A stretch of 64,000 bases of DNA from positions 1,663,732 to 1,727,731 of the forward strand of contig NC_016894.1 of assembly GCF_000247605.1 (NCBI RefSeq), read 5' to 3'. Source of the DNA: Acetobacterium woodii DSM 1030. Lineage in GTDB: Bacteria > Bacillota > Clostridia > Eubacteriales > Eubacteriaceae. Below are positions 16,336 to 25,570 of the stretch, piece after piece; position 1 is the first letter of the stretch; every line of letters begins with the position of its first letter. A program made the translations under genes and the position numbers. The notes below the pieces were generated by a model. It saw nothing but the letters and a program-made list of their open reading frames with translations. It ran no database searches and had not been told where the DNA came from.

Positions 16336-16698
16336 TTATTCCTCCCGATATTCGTCAATCAGTTGCTGGATTTCTTGGACCTCCTGCGCACTTAATTTCC
16401 GGCGACGCGTAAAAGCCGTTATAAATCTTGGCAGCGATCCGTCAAAAGTTTCTTCAAGAAATTCCTCGCCTTTTTCAGTTAAAAAATCTTCTTTTGTTAA
16501 CATTATCTTAACGAGGCCATTGTCAGTTATAAACAGTTCTCGATCACAGAGGCGTTTAAGCATGGTATAGGTGGTCGTTCGTTTCCAGTTAAATGATTCT
16601 GAACACTTTGTGATTAGGTCCCGGGTAGAGATTGGGGCATTTTCCCAAATAAGATCGGCAAACTTTCGTTCCATTTCACCTAGTTTGTATTTTTCCAC
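16336..16698 (-). CDS. BlaI/MecI/CopY-family repressor
   Basis: The 120-residue protein has the family winged helix: LGEMERKFADLIWENAPISTRDLI, WKRTTTYTMLKRL and a C-terminal helical dimer region. It precedes the M56 sensor gene by 2 nt. Two palindromes of the BlaI type lie right upstream, so the pair is very likely autoregulated, with repressor released when the sensor cleaves it. Start ATG 16698 follows AAGGAGGATTTTTGTGG on the minus strand, a good ribosome site. Confidence 0.9.
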   Translation of the reverse strand: MEKYKLGEMERKFADLIWENAPISTRDLITKCSESFNWKRTTTYTMLKRLCDRELFITDNGLVKIMLTKEDFLTEKGEEFLEETFDGSLPRFITAFTRRRKLSAQEVQEIQQLIDEYREE

Positions 16699-16710
16699 AA
16701 AAATCCTCCT

Positions 16711-16753
16711 TGTCTAACGACATTAGACAAGATTAGTCTAACATCATTAGACA
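16711..16753 (-). promoter_or_regulatory. Two BlaI-type operators
   Basis: TGTCTAACGACATTAGACA (16711-16729) is a palindrome with 7-bp arms. AGTCTAACATCATTAGACA (16735-16753) is a second copy with one arm mismatch. The 24-bp centre spacing and position upstream of the repressor gene fit autoregulation. Confidence 0.8.
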
Positions 16754-16963
16754 GATAAGTCAAATCGTATTAGAGCTATTTATGATAAAAAAAGTGATAA
16801 AAACGCCATTATCATTTTATAAACATTAAGAAAAATGATTAGGTTGAAAATATTAAGTTTCAATCAGATATTTTTATGATTAACTGGTTGTTTTGCTTTT
16901 TTTATCCAGATAATGTTATAATTATTTAATGCGAAATTAAATCAATAAAGTGAAAGAGGGTTT

Positions 16964-19042
16964 ATGAAGTTTCAGGAGATTTCAGGAAAACTGACAGGTT
17001 TCATAAAAAAATATAATTATCTGACCGAAGATGGACATGCGAATGTACTTTTTTTATTAAAATGTCTTGTTTTAAAGTATTTGAGCGATAATCATCGTAT
17101 CGATTTTGAGCGGCATAAAAAAGACATTAAAAAGAAGTTTACCTTCGATTATATTATGGGGTTGTGGGCGGATGAGCCGATTCAGGCGCCTTTCTGGGAT
17201 CAACTGGAGAGTAGTGCATTAGTCATTGGCGATGATATCTGGAAATGGGTTTGCGTTCTCGTTGAGGAATCGCCATCACTGGAAGGCGAAAACCCGGGAC
17301 TGATTGGCAGTCTTTACGAAGAAAGTTTGTTAATCAATCATAAAAAAAATCATGGCATCTTTTATACGCCGGAAAATATTGCCAGATATATGGCGGCTAA
17401 TGCTCTGAAAAAATATCAGGGGGCAGATGCACTTAATAATATTCGGATATTAGACCCTGCTTGTGGGAGTGGATCCCTTTTAAGTGCGGTTTACGATCAT
17501 ATTATATTAAAATATAGTGATACTTCCCAAATAAATAAGGGAAAACGGCATCAAATGTTATTGCAGCATTGTTTGATTGGCGTCGATCGTGACCCCATTG
17601 CGTGTTTGGTGACGCGCCTTATTCTGACCTTAAAAGGGGGAAACTATGTTAATCCATTGGGGATATTCAATGGTGATATTTTGACTGAAGATTTGGTTGC
17701 CGCGGAATCGATCGATGTGGTTATTGGTAATCCACCTTATGTGGGACATAAGGAAATCGATGCCGACTATATGAAAAATTTAAAAAATCATTATGCAGAA
17801 GTCTATCAGGATAAAGGTGACCTTTCTTATTGTTTTGTTTATCGTGGTTGGGAACTTTTAAAACCGGAAGGGCAATTAATTCATATTACCTCCCGTTATT
17901 TTATCGAAGCTTTTTATGGGAAACCCTTGCGGGCATTTATCAAAAAATCTTTTAGGATTCATGAAATCGTGGATTTTAACGGCCTTCGGATCATTGCCGG
18001 CGTTGGGGTTGATCCGGCCATTATCCGGCTGGAAAAAAAGGAAATGGTAGCGAGTAATCAAGTTCTTCAGGTTAAACGGTTTTTTATTAAAAATCATAAA
18101 GTTGAAACCTACCCGGAGTTGATTCAATTATTAGAGGAAGAAAGTCAGCGAGACGAGCCATCCGAAAATGAGCTGTTTGAATCCTTTGAAATCGAACAAT
18201 CGCAATTAATGGATGATTCATGGCGATTATATTCACCCAGCACCCAGCGAATTATTGAAAAAATTGAAAAAAAGAGCCCGTTTACATTAGATAATGTGGT
18301 ACAAAGTTTTCAGGGGATTATTACCGGCAACGACAAAGCTTTTGTTTTTGATCGGTCAGATCCGATTCTCAAAACCTTTGAAGCGGAATTTTTAAAACCA
18401 TGGATAAAAAATAAAGATGTCCGGATTTATTCGGTGGCCAAACCCCAGATGACCATCTTATATTCAAATACGATTGGAACGATTGAAAAATATCCGCAGG
18501 TCTTGAAACATCTGGAAAAATATAAACAGAAACTTAAAAATCGCCGGGAATGTAAAAATGGCAAATTACCCTGGTATAAGCTTCAATGGGGACGAGACCC
18601 CGAACATTTTGAACGGCGAAAGATTATTTTCCCATACAAAGCAACGCAAAATCGTTTTGCTATTGATGAACATAACTGTTATTTTAGTGCGGATGTTTAT
18701 GGGATGATCCTCAAACCGCGTTTGTATCATCAAATGAATGAAGAATTTTTGGTGATGCTTTTGAACAGTCAACTGTATAACTACTATTTTAAATCCTATG
18801 GTAAAAAAATGGGTGACAATCTGTATGAATATTATCCCAATACCCTTTTGCGATTAGGTATTCCGGATATTAATGAAGAGGATATTAGGTATTTTAAAGA
18901 TTCTTATGATAGGATTATACAATTAAAGAAAAATGGAGATCATGAACTCTTTAGTCAAGCGCTTAGCGAAATCGATGACTGGTTTTACCATTATTTTGAT
19001 TTGACGCAAGCAGAAATTAAAATTGTAAAAAACAAATCGTGA
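16964..19042 (+). CDS. Eco57I/TaqI-type N6-adenine DNA methylase
   Basis: The 692-residue protein has the gamma-type adenine methylase motifs DPACGSGSLL (near residue 164) and NPPYVGHKEI (near 256), preceded by HGIFYTPENIARYMA. The C-terminal half resembles a TaqI-like target recognition domain (PWIKNKDVRIY, KLPWYKLQWGRDPEHF, NSQLYNYYFK). The N-terminal 120 residues are helical with no PD-(D/E)xK nuclease motif that I can see. No separate restriction gene is adjacent. It may be an orphan methyltransferase or a type IIG relative without nuclease. GAAAGAGGGTTT provides the ribosome site. It is 9 nt upstream of rarA. Confidence 0.85.
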   Translation: MKFQEISGKLTGFIKKYNYLTEDGHANVLFLLKCLVLKYLSDNHRIDFERHKKDIKKKFTFDYIMGLWADEPIQAPFWDQLESSALVIGDDIWKWVCVLVEESPSLEGENPGLIGSLYEESLLINHKKNHGIFYTPENIARYMAANALKKYQGADALNNIRILDPACGSGSLLSAVYDHIILKYSDTSQINKGKRHQMLLQHCLIGVDRDPIACLVTRLILTLKGGNYVNPLGIFNGDILTEDLVAAESIDVVIGNPPYVGHKEIDADYMKNLKNHYAEVYQDKGDLSYCFVYRGWELLKPEGQLIHITSRYFIEAFYGKPLRAFIKKSFRIHEIVDFNGLRIIAGVGVDPAIIRLEKKEMVASNQVLQVKRFFIKNHKVETYPELIQLLEEESQRDEPSENELFESFEIEQSQLMDDSWRLYSPSTQRIIEKIEKKSPFTLDNVVQSFQGIITGNDKAFVFDRSDPILKTFEAEFLKPWIKNKDVRIYSVAKPQMTILYSNTIGTIEKYPQVLKHLEKYKQKLKNRRECKNGKLPWYKLQWGRDPEHFERRKIIFPYKATQNRFAIDEHNCYFSADVYGMILKPRLYHQMNEEFLVMLLNSQLYNYYFKSYGKKMGDNLYEYYPNTLLRLGIPDINEEDIRYFKDSYDRIIQLKKNGDHELFSQALSEIDDWFYHYFDLTQAEIKIVKNKS

Positions 19043-19051
19043 AAGGACATT

Positions 19052-20386
19052 ATGCAGGAAAATTTTTTCAATCGAAATTATGAAGGCCAAATAGCGGATA
19101 ATGCTCCACTTGCGGTAAGAATGCGTCCCCGAACGCTGGAAGAATTTGTCGGCCAGCAGCATATCATCGGCAAAGGAAAACTGTTATATCGGTTAATTAG
19201 TGCGGATAAACTTTCTTCCGTAGTATTTTATGGCCCGCCGGGAACGGGTAAAACTTCACTGGCAAAAATAATTGCTAATCGCACCAATGCGGCTTTTTAT
19301 GAGCTTAATGCGGTCACTTCCGGGAAAAAAGAAATCACTGAGGTACTGGATAAAGCGAAAGACAATCTGGGCGTGTATAATAAAAAATCGATCCTTTTTA
19401 TTGATGAGCTGCATCGCTTTAATAAAGCCCAGCAGGATGCTCTTTTACCGAGTGTGGAGAAAGGGTTGATCACGCTGATTGGAGCGACTACGGAAAATCC
19501 GTATTTTGAAATCAATTCCCCGTTGTTATCGCGTTCAACGATTTTTGAATTTGAAAATTTGACCACCGAAGATATTCGCAGGGTGATAATAAGAGCCATT
19601 GATGACCGGGAACGGGGTTATGGTGTGATGAAAATTAAATGTGATGAAGACGCCCTTGAACATTTTGCAGAGGTTGCCAACGGGGATGTGCGTCGGGCCT
19701 TGAATGCCCTTGAACTGGGGATTCTTACGGTTGATAAAGATGCCGCGGGGATTATCCATATCGATCTTGAAACCGCTCAGGAATGCATTCAGCAACGAGC
19801 CGTACAATATGACAAAAACGGCGATAATCATTATGACACCATTTCCGCGTTTATAAAAAGTATTCGTGGTTCTGACCCGGATGCAGCCTTGTATTGGATG
19901 GCAAAAATGATCACCGCCGGCGAAGATCCTAAGTTTATTGCCAGGCGGATTGTAATCTCGGCCTCTGAAGATATTGGTAACGCTGAGCCCATGGCTTTGC
20001 CGGTAGCAATGGCAGCAGCTGATGCGGTGCAGTTTATCGGGATGCCGGAGGCGCGGATTAACTTGGCGCAAGCAGTGGTATTTCTTGCTTGCGCACCCAA
20101 AAGCAATGCCTCTTATCTAGCCGTGGATGCAGCAATCGCAGCGGTAAAGCATGCATCAAATAGCAACGTGCCGCCACATTTGCAGGATACGCATTATACT
20201 GGCAGCAAAAAAATGGGAAGAGGGCTGACATATCAGTACCCGCATAATTATCCCGAACATTTTGTGGCGCAGCAATATCTCCCTGATGATCTGGTGGGAA
20301 CACATTTTTATGAACCGACAGAAATGGGTTATGAACAAAAAATGAAAGACTATCTTAAGAAAAACGAAATCATAAAAAACGACTGA
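19052..20386 (+). CDS. rarA: Replication-associated recombination protein A (MgsA)
   Basis: The 444-residue AAA ATPase carries RPRTLEEFVGQQHIIG, Walker A GPPGTGKTS (from residue 61), Walker B LFIDELHRFNKAQQDALLP and the sensor segment IGATTENPYFEIN. The C-terminal MgsA tetramerisation domain includes SIRGSDPDAALYWMAKM and ASEDIGNADP-like residues. RarA acts at stalled replication forks and interacts with SSB. Length and motif order are normal. The gene begins 9 nt after the methylase stop with AAAGGACATT as ribosome site, so the two may share a transcript. Confidence 0.95.
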   Translation: MQENFFNRNYEGQIADNAPLAVRMRPRTLEEFVGQQHIIGKGKLLYRLISADKLSSVVFYGPPGTGKTSLAKIIANRTNAAFYELNAVTSGKKEITEVLDKAKDNLGVYNKKSILFIDELHRFNKAQQDALLPSVEKGLITLIGATTENPYFEINSPLLSRSTIFEFENLTTEDIRRVIIRAIDDRERGYGVMKIKCDEDALEHFAEVANGDVRRALNALELGILTVDKDAAGIIHIDLETAQECIQQRAVQYDKNGDNHYDTISAFIKSIRGSDPDAALYWMAKMITAGEDPKFIARRIVISASEDIGNAEPMALPVAMAAADAVQFIGMPEARINLAQAVVFLACAPKSNASYLAVDAAIAAVKHASNSNVPPHLQDTHYTGSKKMGRGLTYQYPHNYPEHFVAQQYLPDDLVGTHFYEPTEMGYEQKMKDYLKKNEIIKND

Positions 20387-20532
20387 CTAAGGTTAAAGCA
20401 ACGTTCGTTTGAGGGGTAGTTTTGATAGTTATGATGACATTCACAAAGTGATGTTAGAGGAAGTAATATAAAAAAATTCGTTATGCCATTATGATTGAAA
20501 TTTAAATCAGGCAATAGCATAAATTGAAAATA

Positions 20533-20702
20533 TAGGTAATTGCGAAAATGTCGTGAGCTTTGGGCCCAGTTTCGCACGAAACAATTTCTACACGGTACGG
20601 CGGACAGTTCGATGAACTGTTCGCCTACACGTTACGAAATTGTTTGTGAAAACTGCACCCAAAGCAACCGTTGTTGGAGTTTTTTAATTTTGCAATTACC
20701 TA
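20533..20702. mobile_element. MITE-like element, copy 1 (170 bp)
   Basis: The element begins TAGGTAATTGCGAAAATG and ends ATTTTGCAATTACCTA, giving 15-bp terminal inverted repeats with one difference. It is flanked by TAAATTGAAAATA (20520-20532) and TAAATCGAAAATA (20703-20715), an imperfect 13-bp target duplication. A second copy lies at 60775-60908. Copy 1 has a 36-bp extra segment near 20595-20630 that itself forms a hairpin (GACAGTTC/GAACTGTT). There is no coding capacity. It sits immediately upstream of the M16C gene. Confidence 0.8.
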
Positions 20703-20730
20703 TAAATCGAAAATAGAAAAGGAGAGACAT

Positions 20731-23685
20731 TTGAAAAAGGAAATAAAAGAACAACAAGAAAAAATGTTTAAATTGGAAGAAAATATTCATGGATTTATCT
20801 TAAAAAAAGAAGAATTCGTGGATGAAATAGATGGTTATGCACGGACTTTTGTGCATCAAAAAACGGGTGCTCAATGTTTATATATTTCGGCTGAAGATGA
20901 TAATAAGGTTTTTTCAATTAGCTTTAGAACCCCGTCAACCGACAGTACCGGGGTGCCTCACATTTTGGAGCACTCGGTTTTATGCGGCTCGAAAAAATAC
21001 CCGGTGAAGGAACCGTTTGTTGAACTGGCCAAAGGGTCTTTAAATACTTTTCTAAACGCCATGACCTATCCCGATAAAACCATGTATCCGATCGCCAGTA
21101 CGAATGCCAAAGATTTTATGAATCTGATGGATGTTTATCTCGATGCTGTCTTTTATCCGAATATTTACGGCAATCCTTATACCTTCCAACAGGAAGGCTG
21201 GCATTATCATATCGAAAAGGCGGATGATCCAATTATTTATAATGGTGTTGTTTATAATGAAATGAAAGGGGCTTTTTCCAATCCCGATGAGGTATTGCAA
21301 AATAAAATATTTGAATCCCTTTATCCAGAGTCCAGTTATCGGTTTGAATCGGGTGGTGATCCCGATGTTATTCCTGAGTTGACTTATGAGGCATTTCTAG
21401 CTTTCCATAAAAAATATTATCATCCTTCAAATAGTTATATTTATCTCTATGGTGATGGCGATGTGCGGGCGCATTTAAAATATCTGAATGATGAATATCT
21501 AAATGATTTTGAAAAACAAATTGTCGAAAGTGAAATCTCTGAGCAGGAACCGTTTAATAAGCGCGAGCAAATGAGTGCGACTTATGGGGTATCAAAAGAA
21601 GAATCGTTAGAAAATAAGGCTTATCTTGCATTGAATTTTGTCTTGGGAAAAAAGTTGCCGTACGAGGATGCCTTAGCTTTTGACATCCTTTCGCATATCT
21701 TGTTAAATAATAATTCATCGCCGCTTAAAGAAGCGTTATTGGATCTTAAAATTGCCGAAGATGTCAGTTATCATTATAGCAGTTCGCTTAAACAACCATA
21801 TTTCTCGATTGTGCTTAAAAACACTGATGCCAAACATGCAGATTTATTTACGGAGACAGTCGAAGGCGTCTTGAATAAGCTGGTAAAAGAAGGTTTAGAT
21901 CCGCTTAGTGTAGAAGCAGGAATTAATATTCACGAGTTTTCACACATTGAAGGCGAATATGGTTCTTACCCCAAAGGTTTGATCTACGGCATTGATATGA
22001 TGGACAATTGGCTTTACGGTGATGAACCAACCGATTGTTTAAAATACAAAGGGGTCTTTAAAAAAATTAAAAAACAGTGGAAAGATGGGTATTTTGAAAA
22101 ACTTATCAAACGCTTATTGTTTGATAATACCCATCAATCGCTGGTGACCATTGTGCCTGATAATACTTTGCAAGAAAAAAATGATCGGGCGCTTGAAGCA
22201 AAATTAGCTGAGTTTAAAGCAAAATTGACGCCGACAGAACTCGACGCTTTGGTGGCCGAGACACAAATGCTGATTCAAAAGCAAAACGAAGAAGATGCTC
22301 CGGAAGATCTTGAGAAAATACCCAAACTGTCACTGGATGACATCAGTAAAAAAGCAAAAACCTATCCGCTCGAAGTAAAAGAAGTCATGGATACCACCTT
22401 GCTTTTTCATCCTGGCTTTACCGGGGATATTTCTTATTTGAAACTCTATTTTGATTACGGCGATGTGCCTCAGGAAGATTTGAAGTATTTGTCTCTCATG
22501 TGTAAAATGTTGGGAGGGCTTAGTACCAAAACCATGGATTTCCGCCGTTTGAGTCAGGAAATTGAAATTCACACCGGGGGATTATCGTTTGGAATTGAGT
22601 CATACGATAATGTTCATCATTATGGCGAATTTGCTTCGAATTGTTATGTTAAAGGAAAGGCTGTTACCGAGAACATCCCGATACTGATTAAACTTCTGAC
22701 GGATGTCATCACGCAAACACAATATTTTGAAAAAAATCTGATTCATGATCTGATTCGTGAAATCAAGACAAATAAAGAAAGTCAGTTTTTAACGGCTGGT
22801 CATGTGGTTGGGGTGCAACGGCTACAATCCTATTATTCTCAATCGGCACGATTATTTGAGGAATTTGGCGGGATTGAGTTTTATCGTTTTATTGCTGATT
22901 TAGAAGCAAATTTTGATGAGAAATTCGAAATCATGGCTGAAAAAATGACGGCGATTGCAAAAATCGTTTTCACCACGAAAAAACCGATTATCAGTATCAC
23001 CGGAACGGAAGCGATTAAAGATCAGACATTAGCAGCATTAACTCCGTATATTTCCGGGTTAACTGCCAAAAAAGATGCCCCAAATGCTTTTGTTTTTGAC
23101 ACTAAAATTGCCAACGAAGGTTTTTTAACGGCCGCGAAAATTCAATATGTTTCGCAAGGTTATAATATCCGCGCGTTAGGTTATGATTATAAGGGATCTC
23201 AATTAGTCCTGAAAGGGATTCTTTCAATGGATTATCTGTGGAACAAGGTTCGCGTTCAAGGGGGAGCTTACGGGGCATTTATGAATATTGGCCGTGGTGG
23301 TGATTTATACTTTGGATCATATCGTGATCCTAAATTGAAAAAGACCTTTGAGGCTTATCAGGGAGTTGTCGAGTATATCAATCATTTAGAACTTTCAACA
23401 AGAGAATTGGAAAAATATATAATTGGGACGATCAGCAGTAAAGATGTACCGCTTAGTGCATCGCTAAAAGGTGAAGTCGCAGACAATTTTTATTTTAGTC
23501 ACGTAACAACTGAAGACCTTCAAAAAGAACGGGATGAAATATTAGCAACAACTTTAGAACAATTAAAAAGTGAAGCGAAAATGGTTGCCGCGGTGCTTTC
23601 AAAAAATATAATTTGTGTGTTGGGCAGCGAAGAAGCGATAAAAGCAGAAGAAAAACTATTTAACGAGATCCGTTATATCAAGTAG
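20731..23685 (+). CDS. M16C zinc peptidase (PreP/Cym1-like insulinase family)
   Basis: The protein carries the inverted zinc motif HILEH near residue 77 and the PreP-like context GVPHILEHSVLCGSKKYPVKEPF, then the M16C-associated middle domain and two further insulinase-fold lobes. At about 984 residues it is a full-length M16C enzyme. I choose TTG 20731 because GGAGAG at 20721 precedes it at proper distance; ATG 20764 is the alternative. An earlier frame start at 20671 lies inside the MITE and is unlikely. The enzyme should degrade peptides in the cytoplasm, as no signal peptide is present. Confidence 0.9.
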   Translation: MKKEIKEQQEKMFKLEENIHGFILKKEEFVDEIDGYARTFVHQKTGAQCLYISAEDDNKVFSISFRTPSTDSTGVPHILEHSVLCGSKKYPVKEPFVELAKGSLNTFLNAMTYPDKTMYPIASTNAKDFMNLMDVYLDAVFYPNIYGNPYTFQQEGWHYHIEKADDPIIYNGVVYNEMKGAFSNPDEVLQNKIFESLYPESSYRFESGGDPDVIPELTYEAFLAFHKKYYHPSNSYIYLYGDGDVRAHLKYLNDEYLNDFEKQIVESEISEQEPFNKREQMSATYGVSKEESLENKAYLALNFVLGKKLPYEDALAFDILSHILLNNNSSPLKEALLDLKIAEDVSYHYSSSLKQPYFSIVLKNTDAKHADLFTETVEGVLNKLVKEGLDPLSVEAGINIHEFSHIEGEYGSYPKGLIYGIDMMDNWLYGDEPTDCLKYKGVFKKIKKQWKDGYFEKLIKRLLFDNTHQSLVTIVPDNTLQEKNDRALEAKLAEFKAKLTPTELDALVAETQMLIQKQNEEDAPEDLEKIPKLSLDDISKKAKTYPLEVKEVMDTTLLFHPGFTGDISYLKLYFDYGDVPQEDLKYLSLMCKMLGGLSTKTMDFRRLSQEIEIHTGGLSFGIESYDNVHHYGEFASNCYVKGKAVTENIPILIKLLTDVITQTQYFEKNLIHDLIREIKTNKESQFLTAGHVVGVQRLQSYYSQSARLFEEFGGIEFYRFIADLEANFDEKFEIMAEKMTAIAKIVFTTKKPIISITGTEAIKDQTLAALTPYISGLTAKKDAPNAFVFDTKIANEGFLTAAKIQYVSQGYNIRALGYDYKGSQLVLKGILSMDYLWNKVRVQGGAYGAFMNIGRGGDLYFGSYRDPKLKKTFEAYQGVVEYINHLELSTRELEKYIIGTISSKDVPLSASLKGEVADNFYFSHVTTEDLQKERDEILATTLEQLKSEAKMVAAVLSKNIICVLGSEEAIKAEEKLFNEIRYIK

Positions 23686-23737
23686 TTTGGCCAAGCTTGG
23701 TAATCAGTTTGAGAGAAATAATCAATTAGATAGCGCG

Positions 23738-23779
23738 GATAATCACTCATTGTAAATATATTTGTGATGAGTGATTATC
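23738..23779. repeat. Perfect 13-bp inverted repeat between peptidase genes
   Basis: GATAATCACTCAT and ATGAGTGATTATC flank a 16-nt spacer. GCGCG before and ACACACCGCG after extend weakly. There is no T-run directly after, so it may be a weak terminator or a protein site. Confidence 0.4.
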
Positions 23780-23930
23780 GACACACCGCGTTAGTGTCAA
23801 TAGTTGATTGGACTGATTTACATTATCATCGTATTATTTTGTGAAAACAAAAGATAAAATGATAGGGATTTGATATTTGCTGATTTGGCAGGGATCAAAT
23901 AACAAGCAGTATTTTGGAGGAAGAGGGGAT

Positions 23931-25322
23931 ATGAAAAGAAAAATAGGATTATTGATTATTCTTGGTCTGATTTTTTTTACGAATAGCGTTTTTGCGGCGG
24001 GTTTACCGACTTATGGAGCGAATGAAGGCGTGATTATTGCTGAAATGAATAGTGGCGATATTCTTTTTCAACAAAATCAGGATGAAAAATTTTATCCGGC
24101 AAGTACTACGAAATTAATGACAGCACTGGTAGCTGTTGAAAATGGAGATCTAAATGAAAACTTTACGGTTGGTGAGGAAATTACTTATATCGCTGCCGAT
24201 AGTAGTGTAGCCGGGCTTGAAGAAGGGGAAGTAATTTCGCTAAATGAACTCCTGTATGCTTTATTGTTACCATCGGGAAATGATGCCGCTGAAACGATTG
24301 CGGTCAATATCGGTCGTAAAATATCGGGAGATAGTGCGGCTAGCGCTGATAAATCATATGATGCATTTATCGCAGCGATGAATAAAAAAGCCAAAGAACT
24401 GGGGATGACTCATACAAATTTTGTCAATCCTCATGGCCTTCATAATGATAATCATTATACGACGCCATCAGACATGCTCAAATTAGCGGAAACAGCTTTT
24501 AATGAGACAACGATAAAAGCTGTAACACGGGCTAAGGTTCATACGGTTAAAACCAATAAATCGGAACATACATGGAATAATTCCAATTTGATGTTATATT
24601 CTAATTTTAACGAATTATCCGATGAATTTCGAGTTGCCAATGATCTTTCGGGATCTAATTCTGTTTTTAATGGTTATGCAACAAGTGGAAAAACGGGCTA
24701 TACCGAAGAAGCAAACAAGTGTTTGGTTTTTGAAGGTGAGGGAAATGACAAAAATATGATCGGAATTATCTTTAATGCCGATCAGGCGGTTCTTTTCACC
24801 GAAGCCAGTGACACGATCAATGCGGTTATCAAAGAATACAGTTTGATTGAATGGACAAAAAAAGATGAAGCGGATCACGTTGCCCAGGTTGTAAATTACC
24901 ATGTATTTGATGGAAATAAGTTAAAATATAAAACTGCTGAGCAATTGATTTCAGCGGTCCCGCAATCAAGTGAGGATCAGTATCAAGCGAAGATAAAATG
25001 GGACGAAACCAAAGTGATTGGAGATGAATCCCTGACTAACCTAAAAAGTGATATAAAGGCCGGCGACCAGATTGGTGAAATGCAAGTTTATAATGGCGAC
25101 ACGGTCGTAAAAAGCGTTCCGGTTTATGCCGTTAATGACATGAAAGTCCGAAATTGGATGGATTATCCAATTCTATACTGGTATATGACGATTATTGTCA
25201 TCCTTATTATATTGGCGATTCTTCGGATTATGTTCGTTCAGTTTATGCACAAAAATAATATTAAATATAAACGAATAAAAATCAAAAAAAAGCCAACGCC
25301 TAAAACAAAAAGACGACGATAA
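23931..25322 (+). CDS. D-alanyl-D-alanine carboxypeptidase (PBP5/DacA type)
   Basis: ATG 23931 follows GGAGGAAGAGGGG and begins a signal peptide (MKRKIGLLIILGLIFF... cleaved near FAAG). The serine peptidase S11 motifs are SxxK at Ser58-Lys61 (ASTTKLMT), SGN at 115-117 and KTG at 254-256. A beta-rich C-terminal domain follows, then a membrane helix near 420-440 (YMTIIVILIILAILRIMF) and a basic tail. It trims the terminal D-Ala from peptidoglycan peptides outside the cell. Residue count 463 is normal for sporeformer or acetogen DacA-like proteins. It is monocistronic, with a terminator after it. Confidence 0.92.
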   Translation: MKRKIGLLIILGLIFFTNSVFAAGLPTYGANEGVIIAEMNSGDILFQQNQDEKFYPASTTKLMTALVAVENGDLNENFTVGEEITYIAADSSVAGLEEGEVISLNELLYALLLPSGNDAAETIAVNIGRKISGDSAASADKSYDAFIAAMNKKAKELGMTHTNFVNPHGLHNDNHYTTPSDMLKLAETAFNETTIKAVTRAKVHTVKTNKSEHTWNNSNLMLYSNFNELSDEFRVANDLSGSNSVFNGYATSGKTGYTEEANKCLVFEGEGNDKNMIGIIFNADQAVLFTEASDTINAVIKEYSLIEWTKKDEADHVAQVVNYHVFDGNKLKYKTAEQLISAVPQSSEDQYQAKIKWDETKVIGDESLTNLKSDIKAGDQIGEMQVYNGDTVVKSVPVYAVNDMKVRNWMDYPILYWYMTIIVILIILAILRIMFVQFMHKNNIKYKRIKIKKKPTPKTKRRR

Positions 25323-25351
25323 CTAAAAATATTTTCTTAAAACATTATGAA

Positions 25352-25389
25352 ATGTGGTTGTTTAAAGATGACCACATCTCATGTTTTTT
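25352..25389 (+). terminator. Terminator after the carboxypeptidase gene
   Basis: ATGTGGT (25352-25358) pairs with ACCACAT (25371-25377), followed by CTCATGTTTTTT. It precedes the cbiM promoter. Confidence 0.6.
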
Positions 25390-25390
25390 C

Positions 25391-25420
25391 TTGACAGTAT
25401 TATAAGGTTAAGGATATAAT
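25391..25420 (+). promoter_or_regulatory. Sigma-A promoter of the cbiMQO leader
   Basis: A consensus TTGACA (25391-25396) and consensus TATAAT (25415-25420) are 18 bp apart. Transcription would start near 25427, giving a leader of about 145 nt before cbiM. Confidence 0.75.
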
Positions 25421-25537
25421 AATAGATAGTATTTAAAGCATTGAAGTGCAGAATACGAATCAATTTTAAAGATACGAAAATGATGCCATGAAGGTATTTC
25501 CAAAGTTGAAACTTGGAGGTGTTCTTCGTGTTTTTTT
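25421..25537 (+). promoter_or_regulatory. Structured cbiM leader with attenuator hairpin
   Basis: CATGAAG (25487-25493) pairs with CTTCGTG (25524-25530), with an inner TCCAA/TTGGA stem, and seven Ts follow at 25531-25537. This is a rho-independent terminator 33 nt before cbiM. Upstream lie two ATACGAA copies (near 25453 and 25472) that could belong to a competing fold. No cobalamin B12 box is present. A metal-sensing riboswitch or other attenuation is possible; I cannot name the class. Confidence 0.55.
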
Positions 25538-25570
25538 GTATAGTTTTTAAATTTTGAGGAGGGTTTTATT

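Noticed and set aside
25421-25570. Cobalamin riboswitch before cbiM
   Set aside because: The leader is too short and lacks the B12 box and the CCACTG element that are clear at 44470-44620.
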